Shown here: positions 43,915 to 51,711 of the stretch, piece after piece
Position numbering within the stretch: the first letter of the stretch is position 1
Layout: every line of letters starts with the position of its first letter
Program-made: the position numbers and the translations under genes
Source of the DNA: an uncultured Dehalococcoidia bacterium
GTDB taxonomy: Bacteria; Chloroflexota; Dehalococcoidia; Lucifugimonadales; UBA1127
DNA length: 64,000 bases
Assembly: GCA_951812285.1 (NCBI GenBank)
Contig: OX638292.1
Coordinates: 480,774-544,773 of the forward strand
Reading direction: 5' to 3'
The notes under the pieces: model-generated
What the model was told of the DNA's origin: nothing
Databases searched by the model: none
Seen by the model: only the letters and a program-made list of their open reading frames with translations

Positions 43915-45186
43915 TCAGGGCTGCGGCACGTCCGACCGGTAACGCCACATGCTACGCCACGCCAGGCCCACCGACAGGATGAGGCCCGCTCCTACCGCCC
44001 CGCCCACGACGAGCGCGCCTCCCGGGCCGATCGCCTGCGCCACGAAGCCCGCTTCCGTCGCGCCTATGGCGTTGCCGCTCTGCGCGAACAGCCTGGTGAA
44101 CGCCGTCGCGCGGCCCCGGAAGTTGTCGGGCGAGAGAAGCTGGGTGAGCGTTTGGCGCAGCACCAGGCTAATCGAGTCCGTGTAGCCGAGGATGAGTCCC
44201 GCCGCCATGCCCATCCAGAACCACTGCGACAGCCCCAGGAACGCGAGCCCCAGCGCGTAGCCCATCGCGGCGATGAGGAAGAGGGCCCCCTTCCTTCGCA
44301 CCTCGCCGACGAGCAGCATGGTGATGAAACCCAGGACCGCGCCGACGGCCGGGGCGGAGAACAGCAGGCCAAGGCCGGCGGGGCCGACGTGAAAGACGTC
44401 GCTGGCGAGGATGGTGAGCAGGGGGCGGAAGTAGCCGACGGAGGAGAGGCCGAAGTCTGTGACGTAGAGCCCGAAGAGGATGCGCCGCGAGAAGACGAAC
44501 TGCATCCCCTCGAGCACCATGCCGAATGACACGCGCGGCCGGGCGCCCTCGGGCTTGCCGGAGGTGCGGATAAGGACCGGAATGATCGCCGCCGGAAGGA
44601 GGAAGAAGGCGTTGATGATGTAGGTCGTGCCGCCGCCCAAGGTCTCGAACATCAGGCCGCCGAGGAGCGGTCCGAAGAAGAAGGTGACCTGCTGAAGGCT
44701 GCCGTTGAGCGTCACGGCGTTCATCAGGTGGGTGGAGGGCACCAGCTTGGGCACGAGCGAGTTGCGGGCCGGGCCCTGCGCGACGTTGATGAGCGCGGTC
44801 AGGCTGGTGAATCCGAAGACGTGCCAGACCTCCAGGTTGCCGGTCAGCAGCAGCGCGCCGATGGCCAGCGGCGGGATCATGCTGAACCCGTTGACGATCA
44901 TGAGCAGCTTTCGGCGGTCGAAGACGTCGGCGAGGGCGCCGGCGAAGAGGCCGAGGGTCAGGGCGGGGATGACCATGAAGATGCCGGTGAAGCCGACGAG
45001 GAGGGCCGACTCGGAGAGGTCGTAGACGAGGTAGAGGTTGAAGGCCTGCCGCATCTGGTTGGCGGAGCCCGAGAAGAAGCCGCCGAGGAAGAGCAGGCGG
45101 TAGTCGCGGAACGCCAGAGAGGCCAGGGGGTGGACCCTCGCGCTGAGGCGTATGGGGGCCTGTTCAGCCCCTGGCTGGTGGGCCAT
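43915..45186 (-). CDS. MFS transporter, enterobactin-exporter (EntS/MFS_3) type
   Basis: A 423-residue exporter with about 12 membrane helices. LASLAFRDYRLLFLGGFFSG before helix 1, GLFAGALADVFDRRKLLM (motif A) and LINVAQGPARNSLVPKLVPSTHLMNAVTLNGS are typical of the MFS_3/EntS group. N-terminal 25 residues are cytoplasmic. Substrate unknown. Confidence 0.87.
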   Translation of the reverse strand: MAHQPGAEQAPIRLSARVHPLASLAFRDYRLLFLGGFFSGSANQMRQAFNLYLVYDLSESALLVGFTGIFMVIPALTLGLFAGALADVFDRRKLLMIVNGFSMIPPLAIGALLLTGNLEVWHVFGFTSLTALINVAQGPARNSLVPKLVPSTHLMNAVTLNGSLQQVTFFFGPLLGGLMFETLGGGTTYIINAFFLLPAAIIPVLIRTSGKPEGARPRVSFGMVLEGMQFVFSRRILFGLYVTDFGLSSVGYFRPLLTILASDVFHVGPAGLGLLFSAPAVGAVLGFITMLLVGEVRRKGALFLIAAMGYALGLAFLGLSQWFWMGMAAGLILGYTDSISLVLRQTLTQLLSPDNFRGRATAFTRLFAQSGNAIGATEAGFVAQAIGPGGALVVGGAVGAGLILSVGLAWRSMWRYRSDVPQP

Positions 45187-45224
45187 GTTCTCCCAATGGC
45201 CGGCGCAAGCCAGCCGGCGATAGT

Positions 45225-45467
45225 TTAGAGGTCAAGGAGATCGAGGAGTTCGTCGTCGGTCATGCCGTGGTGGGCCGCGATGCTCTTGATGAGGCCGGTG
45301 AGCAAACCCACGCTGAGGTGTCTTTGCCGAGGTATGGTTTCTCGGTGAACGCCATTGACTTGAGTGAAGACTCGCATGTGGGAGCCGCGCTGTCGAACAA
45401 TTTCGTATCCCAGACGCCGCAACGCACGAGCGAGCTCCAGCCCGCCGACGTCGCGGGGCGTTCTCAT
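45225..45467 (-). CDS. HicA-like mRNA interferase toxin
   Basis: An 80-residue HicA/YcfA-family protein with the double-stranded-RNA-binding-like fold. LRRLGYEIVRQRGSHMRV holds the G-S-H motif with the catalytic His, and HLSVGLLTGLIK matches the second half. Its ATG overlaps the stop of the HicB-like gene. HicA cleaves mRNA unless bound by HicB. Confidence 0.82.
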   Translation of the reverse strand: MRTPRDVGGLELARALRRLGYEIVRQRGSHMRVFTQVNGVHRETIPRQRHLSVGLLTGLIKSIAAHHGMTDDELLDLLDL

Positions 45468-45691
45468 ATAGTGAGCGCTTCATCGTGGACAAAGTGGAGG
45501 CGGATGACGTTGGGGCGTTCCTCGTCATCGTCAAAGTGACACTCGACAGCTTCCTTCAAATTATGGCGCAACTCCGCGAATGTAGTGGCTTGCGTGTGGA
45601 TGCCGTAGCCGACGGCGTGAGCCACCAAAACGTCCTCGAATTCGTCCTTACTGACCTCAAAGACGATTTCCCAAGTTCGCCGAGTCTCCAT
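45464..45691 (-). CDS. HicB-like antitoxin
   Basis: A 75-residue protein of the small HicB-like group: WEIVFEVSKDEFEDVLVAHA, then TFAELRHNLKEAVECHF and RPNVIRLHFVHDE. It lacks a clear C-terminal DNA-binding domain, unlike long HicB. GGAGGA lies 5 nt before the ATG at 45691; the longer frame from 45760 has no signal. Encoded upstream of hicA with a 4-base overlap. Confidence 0.78.
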   Translation of the reverse strand: METRRTWEIVFEVSKDEFEDVLVAHAVGYGIHTQATTFAELRHNLKEAVECHFDDDEERPNVIRLHFVHDEALTI

Positions 45692-45779
45692 GCCATCCTC
45701 CTCGACGGTGCGCTGCTCCGCCAAGTATACACCACCGCCCCTGGGAACTCGCAGGGGCATCTGTCATACCGGCCAGGGC

Positions 45780-46007
45780 TTACTCCACGAGCATGTCGCC
45801 GGCGGAGTAGAGGAAGCGGATGCGCTCGGGTTGTGACATGGTGTCGTCGAAGTAGTCGTCGACGGCGTCGAGGGCGTTGATGCGGAGCTCCTTCATGGTG
45901 TCGCCCTTCGCGATGATGCCGTAGGCGCGCGCGTTGGCGACGTAGCTGCCGTTGCGCGGGTCGACGCTGACCTCAAAGACGAGGTCCGGCCCCGGTTCGG
46001 ACGCCAT
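45780..46007 (-). CDS. orphan HicB-like protein
   Basis: A 75-residue paralogue of the antitoxin just downstream: LVFEVSVDPRNGSYVANARAYG, TMKELRINALDAVDDYF, RIRFLYSAGDMLVE. It has no toxin of its own; the space to the next gene (45691) is 88 bases. It might neutralise the same HicA or be a remnant of a second pair. AGAGGA precedes the ATG. Confidence 0.72.
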   Translation of the reverse strand: MASEPGPDLVFEVSVDPRNGSYVANARAYGIIAKGDTMKELRINALDAVDDYFDDTMSQPERIRFLYSAGDMLVE

Positions 46008-46094
46008 GTTGTCCTCTCTGTGCAGGATGGTTGCGTTGGGGATGCCGCGCGGCCGCGATTCCCGCGCCTTGCAGTATACCGCATGGCCAGACTG

Positions 46095-46143
46095 CCCTTC
46101 GAGAGCCTCAGGACAGGCCCTTCGACAGGCTCAGGGTGAACGG
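46095..46143. repeat. intergenic 'CCTTCGACAGGCTCAGG' type repeat, one and a half units
   Basis: Unit 46118-46143 (CCCTTCGACAGGCTCAGGGT, then GAACGG) is the dispersed palindromic repeat found in very many environmental bacterial genomes; 46095-46113 is a diverged partial copy. It lies in the gap between the HicB-like gene and the flavoprotein gene. Confidence 0.75.
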
Positions 46144-46252
46144 GGGCGCTGGAGGGGCTCACGTTGACCCTGCCATTCGGCGACCATATACTCGGCGGGG
46201 CGCTGCGGCACCCCCATCGCGGCGCGCAAACCCACCTTGAAGGAACACTCAC

Positions 46253-47722
46253 ATGGATGCTGAACTGCGTACTCAGGTGCTGGTCGTGGGCGCGGGCAAC
46301 GCGGGACTCTCGGCGGCAGTGGCGGCCCGGCAGCGCGGGGCCGAGGTCGTCGTGCTGGAGAAGGCGCCCAAGGAGCACCGCGGCGGCAACAGCGCGCTGA
46401 CGGTGCACATGCTCTTCGCGTACGAGGGCGTCGAGGACGTGAAGCCGCTGGTGGGCGACCTGCCGCCGGACGTCATGCGGCGGATGGAGGAGCGGGTCAC
46501 GCGGTACACCAAGGCCCAGTACTACGACAACATCATGCGGGTGACGGAGGGCAAGAGCGACGCCGAGCTGGCGACGATCCTGGTGGAGCGGTCCACCGAC
46601 ACGGTGCAGTGGATGCGGGGGCTCGGCCACCTCTGGGAGCCGACCTTCGAGAACCCGGTGTCGGCGAACGTCGTCTCGTGGGAGGGCGGCGGGCACGGGA
46701 TGTCGACGCGGTGGTTCGACGCCTTCGACCGGGCGGGCGGCACGGTGCTGTACGACACGCAGGCTGTCGACCTGCTGCAGGATGATCAGGGGCGGGTCAT
46801 CGGCGTGCGGGCGCTGGGGCTCGACGGGTTCATGAACATCTACGCGGGCGCGGTCATCATGGCGGCGGGGAGCTTTGAGTCCAACGCCGAAATGCGGGCG
46901 CGCTACCTGGGACCGCTGTGGGACACGGTGAAGCTGCGCGGCACGCCCTTCAACACGGGCGAGGGGCTGCAAATGGCGATGAACATCGGCGCGCTGCCGA
47001 ACGGGAGCTGGTCGAGCTGCCACGCGTCGCCGCAGGACGCCGAGCGGCCGGCCTTCGACTACCCGGGCTACAACAAGACGGGCGACTTCTGGAGCCGGTA
47101 CTCGTACCCGTTCTCGGTCATGGTGAACGTGTACGGCAAGCGGTTCGTCGATGAGGGCGAGACGTGGCGCGGGCTGACGTACGCGAAGATGGGGCGGGCC
47201 ATCCTGGCGCAGCCTCGAGGGGCGGCGTTCCAGCTGTTCGACGCGAAGCACCGGCAGCTCGACGTCATTCGCGGGTACGAGAAGGCGACGGGCTTCTCGG
47301 CGAACACGCTGGAGGAGCTGGCCGAGCAGCTTGGCATCCTGGACATCCCGACGTTCATGCAGACGGTGCGCGACTACAACGACGCGACGCAGCCGGGCGA
47401 GTTCGGGGCGTTCCGGCTCGACGGGCTGGGCGCGCCGGGGCTGGAGCCGCCTCGGAGCAACTGGGCGCTGCCGCTGGACACGCCGCCGTACGAGGGCTTC
47501 CCGGTGGTGTGCGGCATGACGTTCTGCTTCGGCGGGCTGAAGACGTCGACCAACTGCGAGGTTGTTCACACGATGGACCGGCCCATCCCCGGGCTGTACG
47601 CCGTCGGCGAGATGCTGGGCGGGCTGTGGCACTGGAATTATCCCTCGGGCGGCGGGATGATGGCCGGCGCGGTGTTCGGGCGGATAGCCGGGACGCACGC
47701 GGCGGCGAGCGTGGTGGGGTAG
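46253..47722 (+). CDS. FAD-dependent oxidoreductase, fumarate reductase / tricarballylate dehydrogenase (TcuA) type
   Basis: A 489-residue flavoprotein. VLVVGAGNAGLSAAVAARQRGAEVVVLEK is the dinucleotide-binding start, RGGNSALTVHMLF the FAD loop, and the C-terminal IPGLYAVGEMLGGLWHWNYPSGGGMM the second FAD segment; the capping domain between resembles the succinate dehydrogenase/fumarate reductase flavoprotein. TcuA-like and 3-ketosteroid dehydrogenase-like proteins share this architecture. No TcuB partner is adjacent. Its last 24 codons are repeated downstream (see repeat at 47650). Confidence 0.87.
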   Translation: MDAELRTQVLVVGAGNAGLSAAVAARQRGAEVVVLEKAPKEHRGGNSALTVHMLFAYEGVEDVKPLVGDLPPDVMRRMEERVTRYTKAQYYDNIMRVTEGKSDAELATILVERSTDTVQWMRGLGHLWEPTFENPVSANVVSWEGGGHGMSTRWFDAFDRAGGTVLYDTQAVDLLQDDQGRVIGVRALGLDGFMNIYAGAVIMAAGSFESNAEMRARYLGPLWDTVKLRGTPFNTGEGLQMAMNIGALPNGSWSSCHASPQDAERPAFDYPGYNKTGDFWSRYSYPFSVMVNVYGKRFVDEGETWRGLTYAKMGRAILAQPRGAAFQLFDAKHRQLDVIRGYEKATGFSANTLEELAEQLGILDIPTFMQTVRDYNDATQPGEFGAFRLDGLGAPGLEPPRSNWALPLDTPPYEGFPVVCGMTFCFGGLKTSTNCEVVHTMDRPIPGLYAVGEMLGGLWHWNYPSGGGMMAGAVFGRIAGTHAAASVVG

Positions 47723-47931
47723 GGAGCGGCTGCCCTTCTCCCGCCCCTGCCCTGGGTTCCCGCTTTCGCGGGAACGACGGTAGCAGTAGTCGGCGGCATG
47801 ATGGCCGGCGCGGTGTTCGGGCGGATTGCCGGGACGCACGCGGCGGCGAGCGTGGTGGGGTAGCGAGCGACCGCCCTTCCCCCGCCCCTGCCCTGGGTGC
47901 CCGCTTTCGCGGGAACGACGGTAGCGGTGGG
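47650..47931 (+). repeat. 141-bp tandem duplication including the 3-prime end of the flavoprotein gene
   Basis: 47650-47790 is repeated as 47791-47931 with few differences. Each copy carries the last 24 codons plus stop of the flavoprotein gene and one palindromic GTTCCCGC/GCGGGAAC element (47756-47775 and 47897-47916). Only the first copy is part of the gene. Confidence 0.9.
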
Positions 47932-48367
47932 GTAGGGGTCCGGTCCGACCGTTCTTCTCGTGTTGGGCTATGAGCGCCCGCCATTCGTTTGGATTTGTCC
48001 TCACTTTGCCCGTAGCTGCGGACGAGGTTGTTTCGCCTTGGTTTTGAAGGGAATCTGTCGCATTCCAGCTATGAGTCAGATATTTTGCTTTTTTTGGGCC
48101 GGCCGCCCCTTCACCGGAACCGTCGGGCTGAGCCACGACGGTTCCGGTGGACGAGGGGCTCGCCATCGTGGAGACGCGTGCGGCGATGGTGGTGGGATGG
48201 GTGGCGGTGAGTGCTTGCATGGGGAGAGGGTAACGGGGGGTGCGGCTTTCGCGCGAGGGGCTTGTGTCAGGGTTGGGGGTGGGGGATCACATTCGCAACA
48301 TCGCTAATCACAGCTATGTGATGTCTCCGCCAATCCAGCGAGTGACGCGAAAGTTTGCGGATGTGAG
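47932..48367. other. gap with a 14-bp hairpin
   Basis: No credible gene was seen. The main structure is a perfect 14-bp stem, 48112-48125 with 48136-48149, around a 10-nt loop that itself holds GGC-TGA-GCC; an eight-base T-run with neighbouring Ts lies just before it. Read on the reverse strand the hairpin is followed by an A-rich stretch, so it is not a typical terminator. Confidence 0.55.
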
Positions 48368-48769
48368 TCAAGCGCCCTTGACTATCACATTTGCGATGAC
48401 TGAAGCAACGCCAATGCTCGCGGTCGTAAAGGCAACTACAACTGCGAACCAATTGGCCTTTGCCCAAGTGCGGATCGGGTGCTTCAACTCCTGCAACCGA
48501 TCTTGTCCCTTTGGCGTAATGCCCCGAATGTACCCAGGTTGCTGCTTTCCGGTTGTGTCAAAGATTGGGAATGTGTAGCGCTCTTCTGTAAGGAACTCCA
48601 TTACTACAGTCAATTGCTGCTGATCTTCAAGGGTGCTGTATCTTTCATTTAGGGCCTTCGTGGCGGGTGAGTAGTCTCCATTGAAGTAGCCAATCCTACC
48701 TCCAGTGTGTGCGGCTTCAAGAATGTCCAATTCAATTCGTTTCACGTCGAGAGTCACGATTCCCCCCAT
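48368..48769 (-). CDS. hypothetical protein with C-terminal membrane anchor
   Basis: A 133-residue protein of unknown family. Residues 1-95 are soluble, with ITPKGQDRL resembling the wing-entry of winged-helix proteins; residues ~107-130 (WFAVVVAFTTASIGVASVIANVIV) form one membrane helix near the C-terminus. The G+C content is clearly lower than neighbours, suggesting recent acquisition. A GTG five codons after the ATG, preceded by GGGGGGA, may be the real start. Confidence 0.62.
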   Translation of the reverse strand: MGGIVTLDVKRIELDILEAAHTGGRIGYFNGDYSPATKALNERYSTLEDQQQLTVVMEFLTEERYTFPIFDTTGKQQPGYIRGITPKGQDRLQELKHPIRTWAKANWFAVVVAFTTASIGVASVIANVIVKGA

Positions 48770-48888
48770 TCTTTGAGTCTTGTCTCTCCTAGATTGTGTC
48801 TAATGTGCCGATGCTGAGGCAAGGGAGAGTAGAGTGCGAAATGTATCCCTCTAGTGATAGCGGGGTCGGGGAATAGCGATGTTCTCAC

Positions 48889-49174
48889 ATTCGCGGGAAC
48901 GACGGTTGGGTGTGGGAGTGATGGGGGGAGCGGGGACGCCACCCCGCTACGCCCCTGCCCTGGGTTCCCGTTTTCACGGGAACGACGGTGGGGGTGGGGC
49001 GACAGTGGTCGAGGGATGGAACACCCCCGCTACCCTGCCCCTCTGGATTCCTGCCTCCGCAGGAATGACGCGGAGTGGGGCACGTACGACGGAGTCGGTA
49101 GGAGAGGGGACACCACACCGGCTCCCCTGGATCCCGGCCCCGTATCGGGGTACGGGGCATGCTTTCGCCGGGAT
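48889..49174. repeat. cluster of four REP/dRS3-like palindromes
   Basis: Elements at about 48889-48905 (half copy), 48960-48988, 49041-49070 and 49127-49174. Core form is CTGGRTTCCYGCYTNCGC and its complement ending in GGAATGACG. The last copy contains an extra internal palindrome (CCCCGTATCGGGGTACGGGG). These elements fill the 420-base gap between the hypothetical gene and the LLM gene; no gene is seen in it. Confidence 0.8.
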
Positions 49175-49189
49175 TGCGAGCGTTAGGCG

Positions 49190-50122
49190 TTAATTCGCTG
49201 AGGCGATTACCTGCATGACGTCTGCTAGGGCGGCTTCTCGGTCTTCGCCGGTGATGACGGGGTGGGCCATTAGTTCTCCGAAGCCTTCGGATAGCCAGGT
49301 TTGGAGGCCGGTGGCGACCGATTCACGGTTGCCCCAGACTACTGTGCCGTCGATCATGGCGTCGCTCCATGTGCCCTCGGCGGCCTCGGGGTAGCCGGCG
49401 TCGGCGAACATGCGGACGTAGAAGGGCGCGCGGGGGTAGTTGGCGAGCTGCGCGCGGACGGCGTCGCGGACGGCGTCACGGTCCTCGCTGATGCAGACGG
49501 GGACGTGGGCGATGAGGGGTGGGGTCTCGACGCCGGCCTTCTCGGCGCCGCGTTGCATGGCGGGGAGGGCGGAGTCGCGGAGGTAGGCCGAGGGGCAGAC
49601 CCACGAGAGGGCGGGGATGCCGCGCGCGCCGCAGAACTCGTAGCTGGCCGAGCGGAGGGCCGACGCCATGATGGAGACGTCGGGGGCGGTGGGCGTTCGC
49701 GTGTGGGCGGTGTAGAACTCGCCGTCGACGTCGACCTGGCCCTCGGTGAGCAGGGCGGAGACGATGTCGAGGTACTCGCCGAGGCGGGTGAGGGGCTTGC
49801 GGAAGTCGAAGCCGAAGGTAGCCTGCATCGACGTCTGATGGCTGGGGCCGATGCCGAGGCGGAAGCGGCCGGGGGCGAGCTGGGCGACGGCGATGGCCTG
49901 CTGCGCCATGACGATGGGGTGTCGGGGCAAGTTGGGCACGATGGCGGTGCCCATGAGGACGCTGCTGGTCTGTGCGCCGGCGGCGGCGAAGGTGGTCATG
50001 GCGTCGGCGCCGCCCGCGCCCATGATGGTCATCCACACGGCGGGGACGCCGGCGTCCTCGGCCTGCTTGATGCGCGCGACGGCTGCGGCTGCGCTGGGTT
50101 CCTGGACGACGAGTCCGATCAT
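49190..50122 (-). CDS. LLM-class flavin-dependent oxidoreductase (F420-type)
   Basis: A 310-residue luciferase-like enzyme. ARIKQAEDAGVPAVWMTIMG, TAIVPNLPRHPIVMAQQAIAVAQLAPGRFRLGIGPSHQ and the C-terminal WGNRESVATGLQTWLSEGFGEL are characteristic of the F420-dependent TIGR-type subgroup. AAAGGAG precedes the ATG. It is flanked on both sides by palindromic repeats. Confidence 0.87.
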   Translation of the reverse strand: MIGLVVQEPSAAAAVARIKQAEDAGVPAVWMTIMGAGGADAMTTFAAAGAQTSSVLMGTAIVPNLPRHPIVMAQQAIAVAQLAPGRFRLGIGPSHQTSMQATFGFDFRKPLTRLGEYLDIVSALLTEGQVDVDGEFYTAHTRTPTAPDVSIMASALRSASYEFCGARGIPALSWVCPSAYLRDSALPAMQRGAEKAGVETPPLIAHVPVCISEDRDAVRDAVRAQLANYPRAPFYVRMFADAGYPEAAEGTWSDAMIDGTVVWGNRESVATGLQTWLSEGFGELMAHPVITGEDREAALADVMQVIASAN

Positions 50123-50165
50123 GGGTGGGCTCCTTTCCTTGCTCCGTTCATCTGTTGGCGGGCGC

Positions 50166-50190
50166 GGGTTCCCGCCTGCTGGCGGGACGG
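50166..50190. repeat. single REP-like palindrome
   Basis: GGGTTCCCGCCTGCTGGCGG and following bases form the same hairpin type as the array just downstream. It lies between the LLM start and the array. Confidence 0.6.
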
Positions 50191-50230
50191 GCGATTCGCG
50201 AATCGCCCTTACGCCACCCTGCCCCTCCCC

Positions 50231-50510
50231 TCTGGATTCCTGCCTCCGCAGGAATGACGAGAGTGGGAGGCGGCCCCACCCCTCTGGGTTCCCGCTTTCG
50301 CGGGAATGACGGGAGTGGGGGGCCCCGTCCCTCTGGGTTCCCGCTTTCGCGGGAATGACGGGAGTGGGGGGCCCCGTCCCTCTGGGTTCCCGCTTTCGCG
50401 GGAATGACGAGAGTGGGGGCCCCGTCCCTCTGGGTTCCCGCTTTCGCGGGAATGACGGGTGGAGGTGGCCCCGCGCCTCTGGGTTCCCGCTTTCGCGGGA
50501 ATGACGGTTC
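50231..50510. repeat. six-unit tandem array of REP/dRS3-like palindromes
   Basis: Units begin at 50231, 50283, 50332, 50381, 50429 and 50478, giving spacings of 52, 49, 49, 48 and 49 bases. Each has TCTGG-TTCC, a hairpin CCCGCTTTCGCGGG (first unit CCTGCCTCCGCAGG), GGAATGAC and a G-rich linker. The linkers are near-identical between units, unlike CRISPR spacers. The array ends 5 bases before the stop of the epimerase gene and could also act as a terminator or mRNA stabiliser. Confidence 0.9.
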
Positions 50511-50514
50511 TGGG

Positions 50515-51456
50515 CTACTTCGCGTCCACGAGCGGCATTCCGTGGTGCTCGCGGACCTCGTTGATCATTTGGAGGATGCGGTCCCGGTAGGGTTTGTACT
50601 CTAGTTCGAACTCTGTGAGGAGGCGGGAGTTGTCTACGAGGTAGTTGTCGGAGTGCTCGAGGCCGCCCTCGTCGTCGAAGGTGATCTGGGCGTCTGGGAT
50701 GAACTCGCGGACGATGTCGGCGATCTCGCCGAGGCTGATGGGGGTGCCGCCGGAGTTGTAGACCTCGTAGCGGGAGGAGTCGGCGAGGGTGACGCGGGTG
50801 AAGATCTCGGCGATCTCGTCGACGTGGAGGGGCAGGCGGCGGATGGACTTGTAGGGGAAGTTGACGGGCAGGCCCTCGGCGGGCAGGGTGATGCAGTTGA
50901 CGTGGTCGGTGGAGCCGCGGACCTTGTCGTAGCCGGTGACGTTGGAGGGGCGGATGCCGGTGATGTTCATGCCGTAGATGCGGTTGTACTGGGCGGCCTG
51001 GTACTCGTTGAACATCTTGTGCTTGGCGTACTGGCGCGTGCCGAACTGGGCGTCGTCCTCGGTGGTCAGGCGGTCGCCGAAGTTGGTCTGCAGGCCGCTG
51101 ACGGCGATGGAGCTGGCGTAGGTGACGCGGTTGACGCCGCAGAGGCGGGCGGCCTCGAAGACGTTGTCCATGCCGAGGATGTTGATGCGCAGGGAGAAGT
51201 GGGGGGTGTCCTCGCCGGAGCCGAGGAGGTAGGCGAGGTTCATGATGCGGTCCGGCTTGACGGCCATGATCGCCTTGATGACGTCCTCGAAGTTGGTGAT
51301 GTCGCCGCCGGTGACGCGGACGGCGCCGCCGTAGGCGGAGTAGTCGGCCGACGCGGGGTTGAGGTCGACGACGACGACCTCCTCGCCGCGCTCGACGAGC
51401 AGCGGGATGGCGCGCCTGCCGATGAAGCCGGTGCCGCCGAATACGAGTGTGGTCAT
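50515..51456 (-). CDS. NAD-dependent epimerase/dehydratase (copy A)
   Basis: A 313-residue extended SDR. LVFGGTGFIGRRAIPLLVERGEEVVVVDLN is the cofactor loop; GGDITNFEDVIKAI, the Ser/Thr in VTYASSIAVSG and YAKHKMFNEYQ around the catalytic Tyr and Lys are clear (Y is in RQYAKHK). The C-terminus carries REHHGMPL. Start at 51456 after AAGGAG; a longer frame up to 51603 comes from a repeat and is not real. Paralogue of the next gene upstream. Confidence 0.88.
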   Translation of the reverse strand: MTTLVFGGTGFIGRRAIPLLVERGEEVVVVDLNPASADYSAYGGAVRVTGGDITNFEDVIKAIMAVKPDRIMNLAYLLGSGEDTPHFSLRINILGMDNVFEAARLCGVNRVTYASSIAVSGLQTNFGDRLTTEDDAQFGTRQYAKHKMFNEYQAAQYNRIYGMNITGIRPSNVTGYDKVRGSTDHVNCITLPAEGLPVNFPYKSIRRLPLHVDEIAEIFTRVTLADSSRYEVYNSGGTPISLGEIADIVREFIPDAQITFDDEGGLEHSDNYLVDNSRLLTEFELEYKPYRDRILQMINEVREHHGMPLVDAK

Positions 51457-51569
51457 GTGTGCTCCTTTTGCGGTTGGTGTGTGTTCCGCCCCTATTCTAA
51501 TGATTCTTGCAGGGGATTGGTTGGGCTCGCAGATGTCCTTAGGGCGAACGGCCCCGCCGCGCCGCCCCT

Positions 51570-51617
51570 CTGGATCCCGGCCCCGTATCGGGGTACGGGG
51601 CATGCTTTCGCCGGGAT
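51570..51617. repeat. REP-like palindrome with inserted inner palindrome
   Basis: 48 bases, equal in length and nearly identical to the copy at 49127-49174: outer arms CTGGATCCCGGC / GCCGGGAT around CCCCGTATCGGGGTACGGGG and CATGCTTTC. Confidence 0.75.
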
Positions 51618-51680
51618 GGAGGCGGGAAGGGTTGCGTTCGCTGAATGGTGCGGGATTGGGCGCCTCACCTCCCCGCCCCT

Positions 51681-51707
51681 CTGGATTCCTGCCTGCGCAG
51701 GAATGAC
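51681..51707. repeat. REP-like palindrome
   Basis: CTGGATTCCTGCCTGCGCAG followed by GAATGAC; same family as the array at 50231, placed 4 bases before the stop of epimerase copy B. Confidence 0.75.
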
Positions 51708-51711
51708 GAGT

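Noticed and set aside
45893-48220. 775-codon reverse-strand open frame
   Set aside because: Antisense to the flavoprotein gene and running through repeats; no domain recognised.
50231-50510. CRISPR array
   Set aside because: Linkers between repeats are nearly identical and short, the repeats are palindromes found at many other sites, and no cas gene is present.
51457-51603. 49-residue N-terminal extension of epimerase copy A
   Set aside because: The extension is translated from a palindromic repeat; the Rossmann start and AAGGAG support 51456.
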